The notes beneath the pieces were generated by a model. It was not told the origin of the DNA. It ran no database searches and saw nothing but the letters and a program-made list of their open reading frames with translations. A stretch of DNA of 64,000 bases from Neoscytalidium dimidiatum (taxonomy: Eukaryota; Ascomycota; Dothideomycetes; Botryosphaeriales; Botryosphaeriaceae): the NCBI GenBank assembly GCA_037367355.1, contig CM074699.1:2728001-2792000 (forward strand). The letters are read 5' to 3'. Positions 47,860 through 60,247 of this stretch are shown one piece after another. Each line of letters opens with the position of its first letter. The first letter of the stretch is position 1. A program made the translations under genes and the position numbers.

Positions 47860-50800
47860 ATGCATCGCTTGCCCAAGCAGGACGACGGCGCTCTCGCCTC
47901 GCCGCGCTCCAGTCGCGCCCCGAGCATCAGCAGCGACCGCCAGTCCACCGCCGGTTCCACAAGTACCATTGCCGCCGTTTACGTCCCGTATTCTTTCCAT
48001 CCGCCCCCCGCATACGTCGCCGTCGCAGCCGCCTCGCAGATCGTCACAGACCACCAGAACGCCACCCTCCTCGACGAATTGACCCCCGAAGAAGCCGAAA
48101 ATGTGCCTGCTGAGAGCGCGCGCTTTTCCGTCGAAGCCCTGGCCTTGCTAAACGGCTTCCTCGACTCTCTCCTCTACTCCATCCTGGCAACCGCCCGGTC
48201 GCGCTCTCTCACGGCAATCCGCCCTGCCGTGCACGACGTCCTGAAGCCGAGGTTGGCGCGAGAAGCTATCAAGGCCGCTGACGAGGAACTCTCCGGCCTA
48301 CTGGCTGACGAGGAAGAAGATGAGGAGCTTCCGCAGGGCCAAGGCGAGAAGTGGAATCTGGAAGCCGTGTTCAAGCGCACCCGACTACGCATAATGGTCT
48401 ACACACGCCTCGGGGAGCTGGAGGACGAAGACGAGGAGCGCTTCCTGGACGAGGACGACTCGTACGCAATACCCGAGGATGACGACGCCAGAGATGCCGG
48501 TTTGGTGTCGTGGGCCGCCGCCATCTTCCTTACCTCCGTGATTGAATACATCGCAGAACAGACTCTCATAGTAGCCGGCCAGGCTGCCTTTAACCGGGTG
48601 CGGGGCAAGCGGAGGAAGAACGGCGAATTCCAGCAAAATGGAAATGTTTACCTTGAGGAGCTGGAGCGCGTCATCGTGCAGGACTTCGACATGGAGAAGG
48701 TGGCCCTGAACTCCACCCTTGGACGCCTGTGGCGGACTTGGAAGAAGACGCTACGCGCGCCTATCACCCCTATCTCCGCCTCAGCCCGCTCTTCTTTCCA
48801 CCGTTCCGCCTCTTTCAACTATGGCTTTCGCCGGTATAGCACTGGAAATGCCCATGACGCACCCAGTGCGGCAGCACTCCAGGATGTTCCCGAAGTTGAG
48901 CATTCGGAGTGCGATATTGCCGCAAACATTCCTCTCCCTATTGGCAATAATGATGTTGCTGAGATCGAGGTACCCGGCCTGGCCAAGACTTTCGAAGATG
49001 ATGATACCGCACAAACACCCGCAGTGCGCGTGTCCAAGCAGCGCCCGATGAGTTGGCTTGCTGCGCCAGGATCTGGCCGTCAGCTGCTTCGCACAAGGTC
49101 CAATTCAATGCCATCCCTCAAGCAAGCTGCTCAGAGACAGTCATCCCAGTCCAGCGAAGACGCCTCCGCAACCCCTCCTTTTCGGACACCAGCCGAGTCC
49201 ATCAACCAGCGTGAGGACTACATCGCCGAGGGAGAGCAGATTACCGAAGCAACCCAAATGCAGGACATCGAGGAGGAGAAAGACCAGGACCAGGTCGACG
49301 AGGAGAAGGATCAATTCGACGACAAGGATCGCGAGGACGTATCGTCGGTGATTGCTGAGACCGGCTCACTTCCCGGCGCCGCATCGCCGCCTCCTGCTCC
49401 TGCATCACGCCCCAGAAGCATACTGCGTGACCGTTCTCCGAGACCGCTTCAGATCGGGCGAGACATTCTTGCGAACGCAAAGCCAGCAGGTGCGTTTAAG
49501 GTTTTTGAGGGGGTGTGCGAACATCTGACATGCTGACTGTACCCAGATACGAATCGCGCCAATAGGCAGCCGGTAGAAAACAAAGTTGAAATCATCCAAA
49601 AGAAACCGAGTTCGAAGTCGCCGCCTTTGGAGAAGGAGATTAACGAGCGCCAGACGGTCAAGCCCTCGCCTACCCCGGGAAATGAGGTCATTGGACTGGC
49701 AAAGACGTCTGACGTCGCCAAGCCTGCACCTCCCTCACCTCTTCCGGCAGAGGCTGACGAAGCTGCACAAAAGGAGAAGCGACATGCCCGTCGCCTGTCG
49801 GCATCCCCGCCTGTTGCAAGAAACAATGCCATCCCCGCTGCTGAAACGCCTTCCTCGAAGGAGCAACCGTCGAAAGAAGCTTCCAAAGAATCATCCAGAT
49901 CTGCGTCCGCCAAAGACGAGTCCCGTCCAAGTTCAACGTCCTCAAAGCAGACTCCACCCACGGATGCTACGAAGGAGAAGGAAGCTGAGAACGGGACGCA
50001 GCCTAACGTTCGCATGAGTAGAGCCCTTCGCTCTCAGACAGTCTCCACTCAAGCGTCGCAAACAGTCCCTACCGGGCCTCCCTCAGTCTCCGCGTTCTCT
50101 TCCCAGACACGTGATAGCTCGTTGTCGCGCAAGTCTCAGGAAAGCTCAAGGAGCTATAATCGCAGTCGGGCCGCCACGGCAGAGTACGGTGTGGATCGTG
50201 CAGCACTGCAGAGAGTGTCCTCTATCTCATCCGGCGGCACTGCTGGTACTTCCATCCTTCACACGTCCCGAGGTTCGGAGTCCAGCATCACAGCCGCTAC
50301 TGGGAACCGCCGTCCCACGGTGAATTCGAGGAAGTCTGAAGAAGATCGCACTCGCGACTTCGATGCTGTCATAGCGCAAGCCGACACAGTTTACTACACC
50401 CTTACGCCTGAGCGAATGCGCGAGGTAAGTAGGGAGCGTGAGAAGAAAGACAAAGCCGCGGCTGAGGCCCAAGACCAGTCTACACACAGCAGATCTGCAA
50501 CTCAAGTCACAGTTTATCCGCGTGTAGTGCACACCGGATCCGCGTCTCCACAGATGGTGCAGCGTTCGAACTCATCCTCGCGAGGATCATTAAGCAGTAA
50601 GCAGGGCAAGAGCACAAATTCCGAGGACTCACAAAAGGAAGGGAAAGCGCAGCGGCCAACGCCAATCAACCAGATTGGTAACATTTACACCCGGAACAAG
50701 TACTTGCCCAGGGAACCGAGGGTACAGACCGACCCGACGTTTGACTTGCGTGATTTCCTCATGTCCACAACGCCATCCAACGGCAACAAGAACATCGCTC

Positions 50801-52053
50801 CTATCGACACCTCATTCTCGCGCACTGCAGACAATGCGTCCAACACGCCTACTCCCACCGGCTCCAAGGGGTTTTTGTCGAAGTCCGTTTCCAGATCCGG
50901 CAAGACCTCCATAAGTGAAGGATCGTCGTCATCTCCGGCGACGAGGGACAGTGCGAGCAAGAAATCAAAGAAAAACCTCGAGCCCCGCAGCCCGGCGGGT
51001 CCGACCCACATCGACAATGATCTCATTGACCTCATCCGCCAGGGTCCACCTGGATCAGATCATCGCATTCCTCGCACTGTCGCCCCTTTCCGGGACACAA
51101 TGGACTCCGACCAGATGGAACTTTACTCCAGTCACGTCGCGCCTTCCGTCAATTCTCAGAACACTACAACCTCCCGCAGCGGTCTTCTCTCCCACGTGCA
51201 GCCTGCATACAGTAACGAGCCATCATCGCTGGCTGGCAGCATGTCTGATGGGCCCATGATCACGAAGACCCGCCCGAAAAAGCGTATCGATCCCTACGCC
51301 ATTCCAGACGACGACGATTTGGAGGAGGAATTCGGCGAGGATGAGGACGAGCTCACCGCCTTGCCCGGCAGCACGAACGGGCCTTTTACGAACACAGCAC
51401 CTCCACCCAGCGCCCTCGCAGGCGTGACGACATCTGTAACTTCCAACGCCTCTCCAAACGCCAACAGCAAAAACAACACTGCACCGCCCGTCGCTGCACC
51501 CAAACCCAAAGTTCGCACCGCGACATCCGATCTCGCCGACTTCCTCTCCAGCGAACCGCCACCAGGCCAAACCGTATCCAGCGGCCCCGTCCAGCCCTTC
51601 GTCCTCTCCGAGTCCACCCTCAAGGCCATCAAGAGCGGCTCCTCCGCCACTGCCGCCTCCGCCAACGGCGTCCGCTCCGCATCTTCCCACAGCAAGGCCT
51701 CCAGCGTCGGCATGGGCATCCCGCCCTCGTCCACCACCACCACGACCATCACGGCCGGCAACGGCGGCAGGCTCGGCACATCCGCATCGACAGGATCCTT
51801 CGGCAGTGGGTTTACGAAAAGGAGCAATACCGTGAGGCAGGCGGGCGCGCGCGATCCACGGTCGGATGCGCGGGAGGAGCGGGGCGGCCTCAGTGAGATG
51901 GCGGATTTCCTTAGGAATTCGGGACCGCCGCCGAGTATGACCACGGAGGAAAAGCCCCTGCCGTTCGTGAAGTTGGGGAAGGATGGGAATCCGGTTGAGA
52001 TGAGTGGGGGGAAGGAAGGGGGAAGGAGGGGATTGAGGTTTTGGCGGAGGTGA
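47860..52053 (+). CDS. Large protein with helical N-terminal domain and disordered Ser-rich tail
   Basis: Two exons (47860-49489, 49547-52053) give 1378 residues; the junction reads KPA-D-TNRANRQP. The first ATG in frame is at 47860 (MHRLPKQDDGAL); upstream in-frame codons have no ATG. Residues about 70-290 are the only folded-looking part: LLNGFLDSLLYSILATARS, VHDVLKPRLAREAIKAADEE, FKRTRLRIMVYTRLGELEDE and IFLTSVIEYIAEQTLIVAGQ form helices in a pattern that recalls a histone-fold pair. The remaining 1000 residues are Ser/Thr/Pro/Lys-rich and disordered, with short conserved-looking islands near the C-terminus (RKKRIDPYAIPDDDDLEEEF; TSDLADFLSSEPPPG; LSEMADFLRNSGPPPS). Repeated ADFL(S/R)...PPP motifs suggest a linear binding motif. 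The name is not known to me; a chromatin or scaffold role is inference. Confidence 0.85.
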
Positions 52054-53490
52054 GATTTTTTGGAGGTAGATTGCCCGAGGCGTGGTTGTTGGTGTTGAGG
52101 GCTTATGGCTGTCGCCAATTTTTCCTTTGGGTTTTGTTTGATTTTCTTGGTTATGGGTTCGGGAGATGGATGGGAAGAATTTTCTGTTGTCAGCCCTTTC
52201 CCTGCTTTTTTTTTTTAACCTTTTTTCTTTTCTTTTGGCGCTTCGTTTTTCGTTGCTTGCACGTCGGAACGCTGTACAGGCATCATCATCACGTTTTTCT
52301 TTGCATCCTGTCCGAACGTTACACATGTCCACAGAGACGGTTCGGATTTCTTTTTTTGGGGGGGTTTGAAAGACTTTTGTCGTTGATTCTGTTCTTGGTT
52401 CTCTTGATTCTCTTCCTCCAAACTTCTCATTCTTCTTCCTTTCTTAGGATCTGATACCCCTCCATACCACACTACACACACAGACATCCATATATACGGA
52501 TTAAATCAGACGTATGTATCTCACAGATGGGCTTTTTCATACCGCTACAGCGCTACTTCACACCTCTTACTGCTCCTACGGCTGCGAGATTGAGGATTGA
52601 TTGAATCTATATTTTCTGAGTTTTCAAGGGTGTATTGATGCAAGCTCTTTTGATTTTATTCGTTGTTTGAGCACAGCGCTGAAGACGGTGATGGTGACAT
52701 GCACACTTGGCTGAGAGAGTATATGGGATCAATGATGACGTTTTCTTTGCATTGAGCTTTGAGTTTTTTCTTTGCATTGCGGTCTGACTTTCCTACGTAA
52801 TTGTGCTCGCGATGTCGTTGGCCATTTCGTGCATTGATGACGCTCTTGGTGCGGTTCACATTGCGGTGTCCAGCAAAGCGTAGGTCTTTATTTTTGCTTT
52901 CTCTTGTCTCTTGTTTGCATGTTTGGTCTCAGTTTGGCACCGCGTCTCGTCACTGTTTCTCTCGAACGTTTTGACATTTGTTTTTGGATTGGCAGCTGCA
53001 GCGTCGGGGAAAGGGTGGCCATGGGGGAGAAAAAAACAAGGAGATGAATGGAAAGTATTCCAGCATAACTTAGCCATTAGTGCGTCCTGCATTCGTCATG
53101 TAGAAATCGTGCATTAACGATGGCACAATGAAAACCCTCCAGATTAGCCTTGTATGTATAATATTTACGTGTGAAAACGGCCATTTCGCAAAGGCGATGC
53201 GGCTGCAAAGCATGCAGGGCACGGGCATCAACTCATCGAGGCATTGCGCTTGATAAGCTTCAAAAAGGGCCTCCCGCTGGTGTCAAGGAGCATCGTGGAA
53301 AAAGCATCAATCATAGCCAAGGAATTTCACCTGCGGACCAGGGACTCTCGCTTCTGACTCGCAAATCTGGAATCGTCGTATCACGTTCGTTTGAAAGGAC
53401 AAATGCCGCCCATGGGTTCATTTGCAGCATCGCGGCGAAGGGACAGAGAGAGAAAGAGAAAGAGAGAGCGAGACGCATCTCAGCCGGTGT
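52054..53490. other. Convergent intergenic region
   Basis: 1.4 kb of T-rich 3' flank of the large gene and 3' flank of the gene at 53491. A GAGA-rich run lies at 53449-53474. No gene is supported. Confidence 0.5.
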
Positions 53491-54153
53491 TCATAACGGC
53501 CGGAGGCGCATCTGAGAAGGCAAGCGCGGGAGAGGCAGGCGGAGGAGCTTAACGCCGCCCTTCTTGGAGCTGCCGAACTTGATCGCCGGCCGTTTTTTCC
53601 TGAACCTGGCGGTGAAGCGCCGCTGCTTCGTCGTTGGCGCGCTGGCCGTCGTAGCGGTGTAGATGCCAGCGTCGAGGCTATCATCTTCGTCGTCGTCATC
53701 GCAGCAGTCACTGCGCTCTGGTAATACCTCAACGGATTGGACGGTGGTGGACGGAGAGTGGTATTCGGATTCGTCATACGCCGGAGGTAGAGAGGCGGCG
53801 TAGAAGGCGGTGTTGTACACGGATCCGGTGCGGTCGAAGGCGGATGGCTCCGGGCCGAGATACTCGTACAGGCTACCGTCCTCGTAGCCGCTCTCCTCTC
53901 CGGGCTCGGGTTCAAGCTGATGATATGGGATGAGCTCTTCCGGTAGCTTGGAGTCTTTGAGATCGTCGGTTGCCCATTGTTGATTTGCTGTTGATAAGGT
54001 TGTAGAGAGCACGTCCAGGGTGTTGCATAGGGTTACGAGGCGTCGGAGGTCTGGGTCGTTGGAGCATGCCTCTCGCTGCATCTTTTCCTTGGTCGCAGTG
54101 ACTAGCAGAGAGCATTGTGTTATGTCATGGATGGGAGCAAAATTTGCGTCCAT
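53491..54153 (-). CDS. Hypothetical acidic protein with basic C-terminus
   Basis: A single exon of 220 residues from the ATG at 54153 (MDANFAPIHDITQCSLL); an in-frame upstream ATG at 54186 is possible. The N-terminal 75 residues look helical (REACSNDPDLRRLVTLCNTL). The middle is acidic and Tyr-rich (EPEPGEESGYEDGSLYEYLG), followed by LPPAYDESEYHSPS and an Asp run (DDDDEDD). The tail is strongly basic (RRFTARFRKKRPAIKFGSSK), possibly a nuclear or membrane-binding signal. No known domain. The steady charge pattern and lack of stops support a real gene; function unknown. Confidence 0.6.
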   Translation of the reverse strand: MDANFAPIHDITQCSLLVTATKEKMQREACSNDPDLRRLVTLCNTLDVLSTTLSTANQQWATDDLKDSKLPEELIPYHQLEPEPGEESGYEDGSLYEYLGPEPSAFDRTGSVYNTAFYAASLPPAYDESEYHSPSTTVQSVEVLPERSDCCDDDDEDDSLDAGIYTATTASAPTTKQRRFTARFRKKRPAIKFGSSKKGGVKLLRLPLPRLPSQMRLRPL

Positions 54154-55207
54154 TATGGATTGAAGGCAACCGTGAGGAAGGAACAAGTGACTGAGATGCT
54201 GTCACGAAAACCAGGCTTCGAGGCTGCCCATGTTAGCTAGTAAGTAACCACTTGAACCAAGGGCCGCTCGTGATCATCAGCTGTGGTGGGTAGTCAGACG
54301 ATAACCACGTGATAGACCGGGAGAGTAGACCATGGGTCAAAGAGGCCATCACCGATGTGAAGTCCAGAATCGTGGAGTGACAGCTGGAAAGGTTGGTAGG
54401 CTGGCGAAGCAGCACGTCCTCCATCGCATCGTCTGGCTGCCAACGCAACGCCACATTCCACAAAATCTGTGTCTCTACCCTCAAAGTTTAGCCGAATCCT
54501 GCAGCGTTGAAAGATTATTGAAACGGCGGAGGCGGACCATAGGCCCTCCCGCGCGTACCCGCACTAACGTATGGCGGTATAAATACGCGGGAGCTGAGTA
54601 CGAAGACTGACGGTTGGGTGGCCAAGAAAACTTACGTGCAGGTCTAGAACAGCCAATGCCAGTCCACGTGGACTTGATAGGACTTCACTGGGGCACTGCT
54701 GGGCTATACTTGCCTCAGGTAGGGTTGGCGGTAGAAAGATGTTCCCGCCAAAGGCGGTTAGGATGAACTGATTCTTCAGGGCTGAGAGCTAAGGCACTTG
54801 GCGAATCCGGGCGAACGGCCCCGCGCTCCAGCTGTAGCTCCGTTCTAACCGAGTGCGAGATCGATTTACTGGCCTTTTGAACAGAGTCCTCGTGATTGGT
54901 CAGAGATTGCTGTTGTTGGATGCCTACGCGTGATCTGCACCGTAACACGTGGAGGGCAGTTCGCCGACGCTGATTGCAGACGCTTGCCGGGACCCCTACC
55001 GAAGTTTACATCACGCCGAGTCACGCAATGGCGAATCTGGTGTCGGCGAGAATCGCATGGCTGAGTTGGCCTCGCCTGTGTGCGGCCGGATATCGGAACG
55101 CCAGCTGAGGCAATAATACAGCCTTCAGCCGCGGTGCCTTTGACATATAGCCAAAGTCCAGTGCAATCCTCTCTATTCTACATATTTGATTACACCCCAC
55201 TATCTCC
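54154..55207. other. Divergent intergenic region
   Basis: About 1.05 kb of promoter space between the hypothetical gene (minus) and the bHLH gene (plus). No further gene is supported. Confidence 0.5.
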
Positions 55208-56418
55208 ATGAATACCAATCCTCTACTCACTTCTGAACCGACGTACAACCACCAGCCAACACATTGGCCAGCCACCACCTCCTACTTCGATTTCGACAGC
55301 TTCACGAGCCACGGATGGACCACAGATAGGGCCTCCACGCTTGACTGGAGCTCATTCCAGCAGGAATGCAAGCCAGCAAGCCCCGAATTCTACAGCCCGG
55401 CGGAGCCCTGGTCCGACGAGACGCTCGTGCCCCTCCAAGCTTCTCCTCTCCACGCCCTCCACGAACGGCAGCCGGAGACCACATCAAAAGAGACAGGTAA
55501 GCAACCTCCCCGTCCTCCAATCTCCACCGCTCCTCCCCGCTCCACCCACAGCGTGCAGCTCACTTTCCCCCTTACCTCCTCATATCGGCTCCTACTAACC
55601 CTCATTCCCCAGCTGGCTCCCCATCCCCCACACAAGACCAATCCCGTCGCCCTCCCACCACTCGCACAGCCGCGCCGCAACGGCCCCGCCGTCAGCCCCG
55701 CCGCCCCAGCAGCAGCAGCAGCACCGCCACCTCGACCACCACCACCACCGCCACCACCACCGCCGCCGCCGCCGCCGCCGCGGCGACCGCGAGCCCACCC
55801 GCCGCGCGCCGACGCACCAGCAACAGCGGCGGTGGCGGCCTGTTGACGCGCCACCGCCAGCCGCACGCGCAGGTCGAGCGGCGCTACCGCGAGGGCATGC
55901 GCGCCATGTTCCGCCGGCTGCGCGCGGTCGTGCCGGGCGCGAACGATGAGGACGAAGGAGGAGGAGGGCGCGGCAGGGTCGGCGATGAGGGGTATTGTTT
56001 CGTGCAGGAGGCGGGGAGCGGGGTGGGGGGAGGAGGAAGAGGGAAAAGGGGGAGGTGGGGAAGCAGTGGCGGAGAGGCCGATGAGGGAGCGGTGGCTGCA
56101 GGGCAAGGAGGAGGAGGAGGAGGAGGAGGAGGAGGAGGAGGAGGGGCAGGGGGGAAACTCACAAAGGCCAATGTGATTGAGCTTGCGATCGATTACATTC
56201 GGCAGATCGAGCGGGAGAAGGACGTGCTGCAGGAGCAGTACGAGGGCGCCGTGAGGGAGAATGGGCGGTTGGTGAGGGAGGCGCGGGAGAGGGAGGAGCG
56301 GGGGTTCGGTGTCTGTTGTCAGCCGTTTGGGTGTGCGTGGGGTGGGGGTGATGCTGTGCAGGTGGTGCCTGGCGCTATTGGCGCCGCGGAGACGGTGGTC
56401 GTGGCAGACGGGAGCTGA
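55208..56418 (+). CDS. bHLH transcription factor with long glycine-rich loop
   Basis: Exons 55208-55496 and 55613-56418 (branch site ACTAAC before the acceptor) give 364 residues. The N-terminal part is aromatic/acidic (SYFDFDSFTSHGW; LDWSSFQQE), perhaps an activation region. A Ser/Thr/Ala-rich linker leads to the basic region and helix 1 RHRQPHAQVERRYREGMRAM (about 175-205), with the H..VERRYR pattern usual for DNA binding to E-boxes. Helix 2 is KLTKANVIELAIDYIRQIER (about 277-297), followed by a leucine-type coiled coil (KDVLQEQYEGAVRENGRLV). The loop of about 70 residues is rich in Gly and includes 13 glycines in a row. Long loops occur in some fungal bHLH proteins. Target genes unknown; nuclear. 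Confidence 0.88.
56107..56144. repeat. GGA trinucleotide repeat coding poly-glycine
   Basis: About 12 GGA triplets in the loop of the bHLH domain, read as glycine. A CAC/CCG-rich simple stretch also lies at about 55720-55790 in the same gene. Confidence 0.88.
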
Positions 56419-58112
56419 CAACGACTGAGGATGAGGAGGAAGAAGGAGACTTGGCAGAGAAGAGGGGGAAAGGAAATAAAAAATTGAATAATGGTGTGTG
56501 GTGGGTAACGAATCGGGAGACGTTTCGTCATGCGCTTTGATTGTGGTACAGCTCGCTTATTGGGGGAGGGGGTTCTCACTCGAGTTCGAACCTTGACTTG
56601 AAGGTACGAGTAATAGATAATACCCATTCCGCCAATGTTCTTTCTGGAGCCCCTGAGAACGGGTCCAGTAGTAAGATGGCGATGTCTATTGTTCAGGGAA
56701 ATACAACTATGCATGCGGATCTCCTCTTAAGCGGTATTGTTTCAGACTTACATGGTAAATCGCCGTGTCAAGCTATTTCTTTATTGCTACCAGTGCTTGC
56801 CTGTTTAAGCCCTTCATCAAGCCCGGTATTGAAGTCGCCGTTCTGTCCTTCGTTCGCCGATATTGGCTAAGACTGGATTGAGTCTCCTTTCGCTAGTCTT
56901 GCCATTGGAGGCCCCGAGATGGCGCCACTGTACATGTCGTGACCCCATCGAGCGCTAAGGGCGCACATAGTTTTCGCCAACAAAGTCCGCAAACCGGAAT
57001 CCGATGTCGTATCAAGGCTGGTCTCGGATCTCACCGTATCGATGTGATCTACAGGGCCGGCTGACTTGAAATCAGGGGTGGCTAGTTGCGCGGAACCCCG
57101 GAGAAGGAAAGAGAAAAGAAAGAGGAAATCCGCGGTTGAAGCAAGGAAAGCTACGGGATAACATTATGGGAAAGCCGCCGGCGGCGGCCACTTTCGCGAT
57201 CGCTTTCGCGCCATTGTCGTACGATACGAGCCTCGTCATTAGACGACATTGGATGGTTTGCACCGCCCTAGGTCTCTTTAAAACATAATGATGTCGACGC
57301 ATGAAGAGCACCTTACTGGCTATATCATTGAATGGGAACGTGGCTAGGGTCTAGACTAGTCTGTTGCGGGATCGCCCATGCATGCGAACCGGTACGGTGG
57401 CTTGCCAGGGATCGGGACTCTCCACCGCTTCCCCGCACTAAACTACGCAGGCTGACAGGTACCTCGCTATGATCACCGAAGACCCCAAGCAACATAAAGA
57501 TACTCTTCTCTATATTTGATAGCATGGGTAAATCCCTTTCAGTGGTATGCTAGTGCTTGCGTGAAGGTGATAGCCTTTATTTCGAGACTGACGAAGCGAT
57601 ATCTGATGGACGAAAGGAAGCAAAATCATTGTAGACCTTTTCACTGGCGACAAAGGATTTCCCGGGACTACATGCGCGTTTTCGCGACACAAGTCAAAGC
57701 CCCATAACAATCTGCAGCTGCCTGTCGTTGCGCGTCATTGAAACCTAGTGTAGGACGGGCTCCCCACATGCACCTGAGATGCCGCTTATAATATTTGCGT
57801 TGCAGGAGTATAATCCCATGCCAAAATCGCACCCCACTATTGTCACGGCTGCTCCAATCGCTTCCACCAGCCACATGGTATTACAAGATCGCTTCCCTAT
57901 TGATTGCATAATAAGCACTGACTCAGGAGTGTTAAGCATGCCCAATTTGTTGAATGCGTACAAGATTTTAGAGGACTGGAGAACATCCAACCTGACTACT
58001 GACAAGACGCTAAGAACATAGAGGAGAATACTATCAAGAACGGGGGAAGTGAGAGAGAGTGAGCAAAAAAAAAACAAATAAAAAACAAAGGACATGCAGT
58101 GAACGAACACAC
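56419..58112. other. Intergenic, no supported gene
   Basis: 1.7 kb. A short plus-strand ORF (57779-58021) and an opposite hydrophobic one (57745-58110) overlap; neither has recognised motifs. The rest shows no structure. Confidence 0.45.
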
Positions 58113-58829
58113 CTACGATGTTTCACCCTCAACGACGGCAAGAAGGATGTTCAACCCGTTCTCGCCGACCGCATGTACCATGACGTTCGAATCGAAAGGC
58201 CAATCTTCTTGTCCCACGTTTTCTCCATAAACAGCAAAATCGGACTTCGAAACCTCACCATCCTCGCCCAGCAGGACGGTCCGCGCGCTGGCTTCTGCCT
58301 CCTGCATGGTGCGAAAGACGCCCTGCACAGCCGTCTGCCGCTGGCCAACGGACCAGTCCATCGAGTAGTCGATCGTCGTTTGGACAAGGAAGAACAGTGG
58401 ATCCTGCACACGGCCATCTTCGGCCAGGCGTAGCTCACCCAGCGTGTTCGCCGTGGTCTCCAGCTCGACCGTTACGAGACCCTCGTCGACCGTCTTCGCG
58501 TACACGAGCACGCCGTCGCCGTAGGCCCAGTTCGTCCCTGGCCCGCGCCGCATGTGCAGCTCGAGGAACTGCTCGGGCTGGTACCCTTCGTCGAAGAGCG
58601 CCCGGCTCGCGTACTGCTTGGCCGCTGTCAGGTCTGTGTAAGTGGCCCGGATCGACGGCTGTAAGATGTCGTTGGCATGGCCTGGTGTCGGGAAGCAGAA
58701 GACACGCTTGACGTGGTAAAGCGTCTCCGGGTGAGGGCTGGAATCTGCACTCAGCGCTGCAGGCTGTTGCTGCTGCTGTTCCTCGGGCTGCTCGGTCTTT
58801 GTGGTCGTCGTTGCCGTTGTTGTCGTCAT
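58113..58829 (-). CDS. Unnamed conserved protein, paralogue A
   Basis: A single exon of 238 residues. The first 35 residues are Thr/Gln-rich low complexity. The core runs from LYHVKRVFCF through ATYTDLTAAKQYA, GVLVYAKTVDEGLVTVELET, DPLFFLVQTTIDYS and GVFRTMQEAEASARTVLLGE to VMVHAVGENGLNILLAVVEG. The same blocks in the same order are in the gene at 62370, so the two form one family. No signal peptide, membrane helix or catalytic motif is visible. The pattern of alternating strands and helices suggests a compact alpha/beta fold; function unknown. A TATA box lies 112 bp upstream. Confidence 0.78.
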   Translation of the reverse strand: MTTTTATTTTKTEQPEEQQQQQPAALSADSSPHPETLYHVKRVFCFPTPGHANDILQPSIRATYTDLTAAKQYASRALFDEGYQPEQFLELHMRRGPGTNWAYGDGVLVYAKTVDEGLVTVELETTANTLGELRLAEDGRVQDPLFFLVQTTIDYSMDWSVGQRQTAVQGVFRTMQEAEASARTVLLGEDGEVSKSDFAVYGENVGQEDWPFDSNVMVHAVGENGLNILLAVVEGETS

Positions 58830-60247
58830 TGCTGCTGATACTCTTTCGCTTGCTGTATGGTTCGTTATGTTGTCAATAAGGCTGATTGGCGGGGCTGTAT
58901 TTGCGAGCTGCCGAGAATCTTGGGCCTCACCAATGGATGGTATTTATATGGCCTCACTTTCAGAGCGATGGCGGATGTTCATGGCGGCGGTATCTTGCCA
59001 TGTTGGGAGATTTTATATGCATGCGGCTAGGCTCATGTGAGATTCAATTGCAGATGGCCTGATCCCGTGCTGAATAGCTTTTGTCATACTGGTAAATAGG
59101 TCTCACGATCTCGGGAACGCAATCTGAGTACAGCATATTCAAAAACTGTGGCTTGATCTCGGATTTCTTGGAGGGCAAGTGGGCTCTGGTAATCCGGCAA
59201 TAGCCGAAAAATGCAGCGGTAGGTCTGACCAACTTGTTAACCCCTCCTTCTCAAAATCTACACACCTTGCCTGCTCAAGCATCAGCTCATGGAATTGAAA
59301 GGCTTGGGGAGCTATCATAATGCCAGCTGTGAAGGACGCCAAGTCGGGGCCAGCGAATGAGGCAAGCCGATCTGAGCTCTTCCTATGTTGACGTGGGACG
59401 TTCATCCGGCTACTGCCATCCAGTGGGAACACTTGTACAAGTATGAAAGAAACCTAACACGCGTCGTAAGTCTTGTTCACGAGTTCTTAAGATTACCAGG
59501 ATATTCATTGTGCAATACGATGACCAAAAGTATACGAACTGGATATCATATTTGCGTCTTTCCTTTGCCGTGCAACCCGGCTTCTTGGCCTCTTCCGGCC
59601 TTTCACATGCAGGCTGCCTTTGTCACGTCCCAATAGTCTGGCTACCGCAGGATTCTGCGTATGCAGGGATGATACGACTGGGTGCAACCCTGGAGGAAGA
59701 CCCACTGGATTGTCGCTGCTAGCGCACGCCCTTTATCCTGCTATTGGACATTCACCACACGTCATTCTGCCTAGCACCCTTGTCCCTGCATGAAGATTAT
59801 CTACGCCCCGCAGCGCCACATTTCTCAACCATTAGCGTGGTGAAGCCCCTGTCAAAACTCAGCCCAAAAGTATGACTATTCTGAAATCACCAGAAGTTGC
59901 GTGGTGAGCTGATAATCCAATCTCACCAAGCAAACTGCAGTGGCATGACTTGATGCATACACCCTATGGAGGAAGAATCTCATTGCCCTCTATCGTTCAT
60001 TTTGGCTGAAATCTCATGATGGGGTGCAAGGCGAATGTAAACTTGCTGATATCTCGGAGGTAGAGGTAATGATCGAAGCCTACATATTGCCCTTCTCCTG
60101 CGCACGTTTTGATTTCGCTTTTCTGATCTTGTTGCCTAGCTTCTTAAAATTGCGTAGCTAGAATTTTTCGGGTAGTCGTTGCCCAATTGCTTCGGAAGAC
60201 CCGTTGTATACCAAGAAGGCTCTCTGATCTGCACCCCTCCACTCAGC
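58830..60247. other. Intergenic, no supported gene
   Basis: About 1.4 kb. It contains the promoter of paralogue A at the left. Scattered short ORFs have no recognised motifs. Confidence 0.45.
58941..58948 (-). promoter_or_regulatory. Probable TATA box of paralogue A
   Basis: TATAAATA on the minus strand, about 112 bp upstream of the ATG at 58829. Confidence 0.5.
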
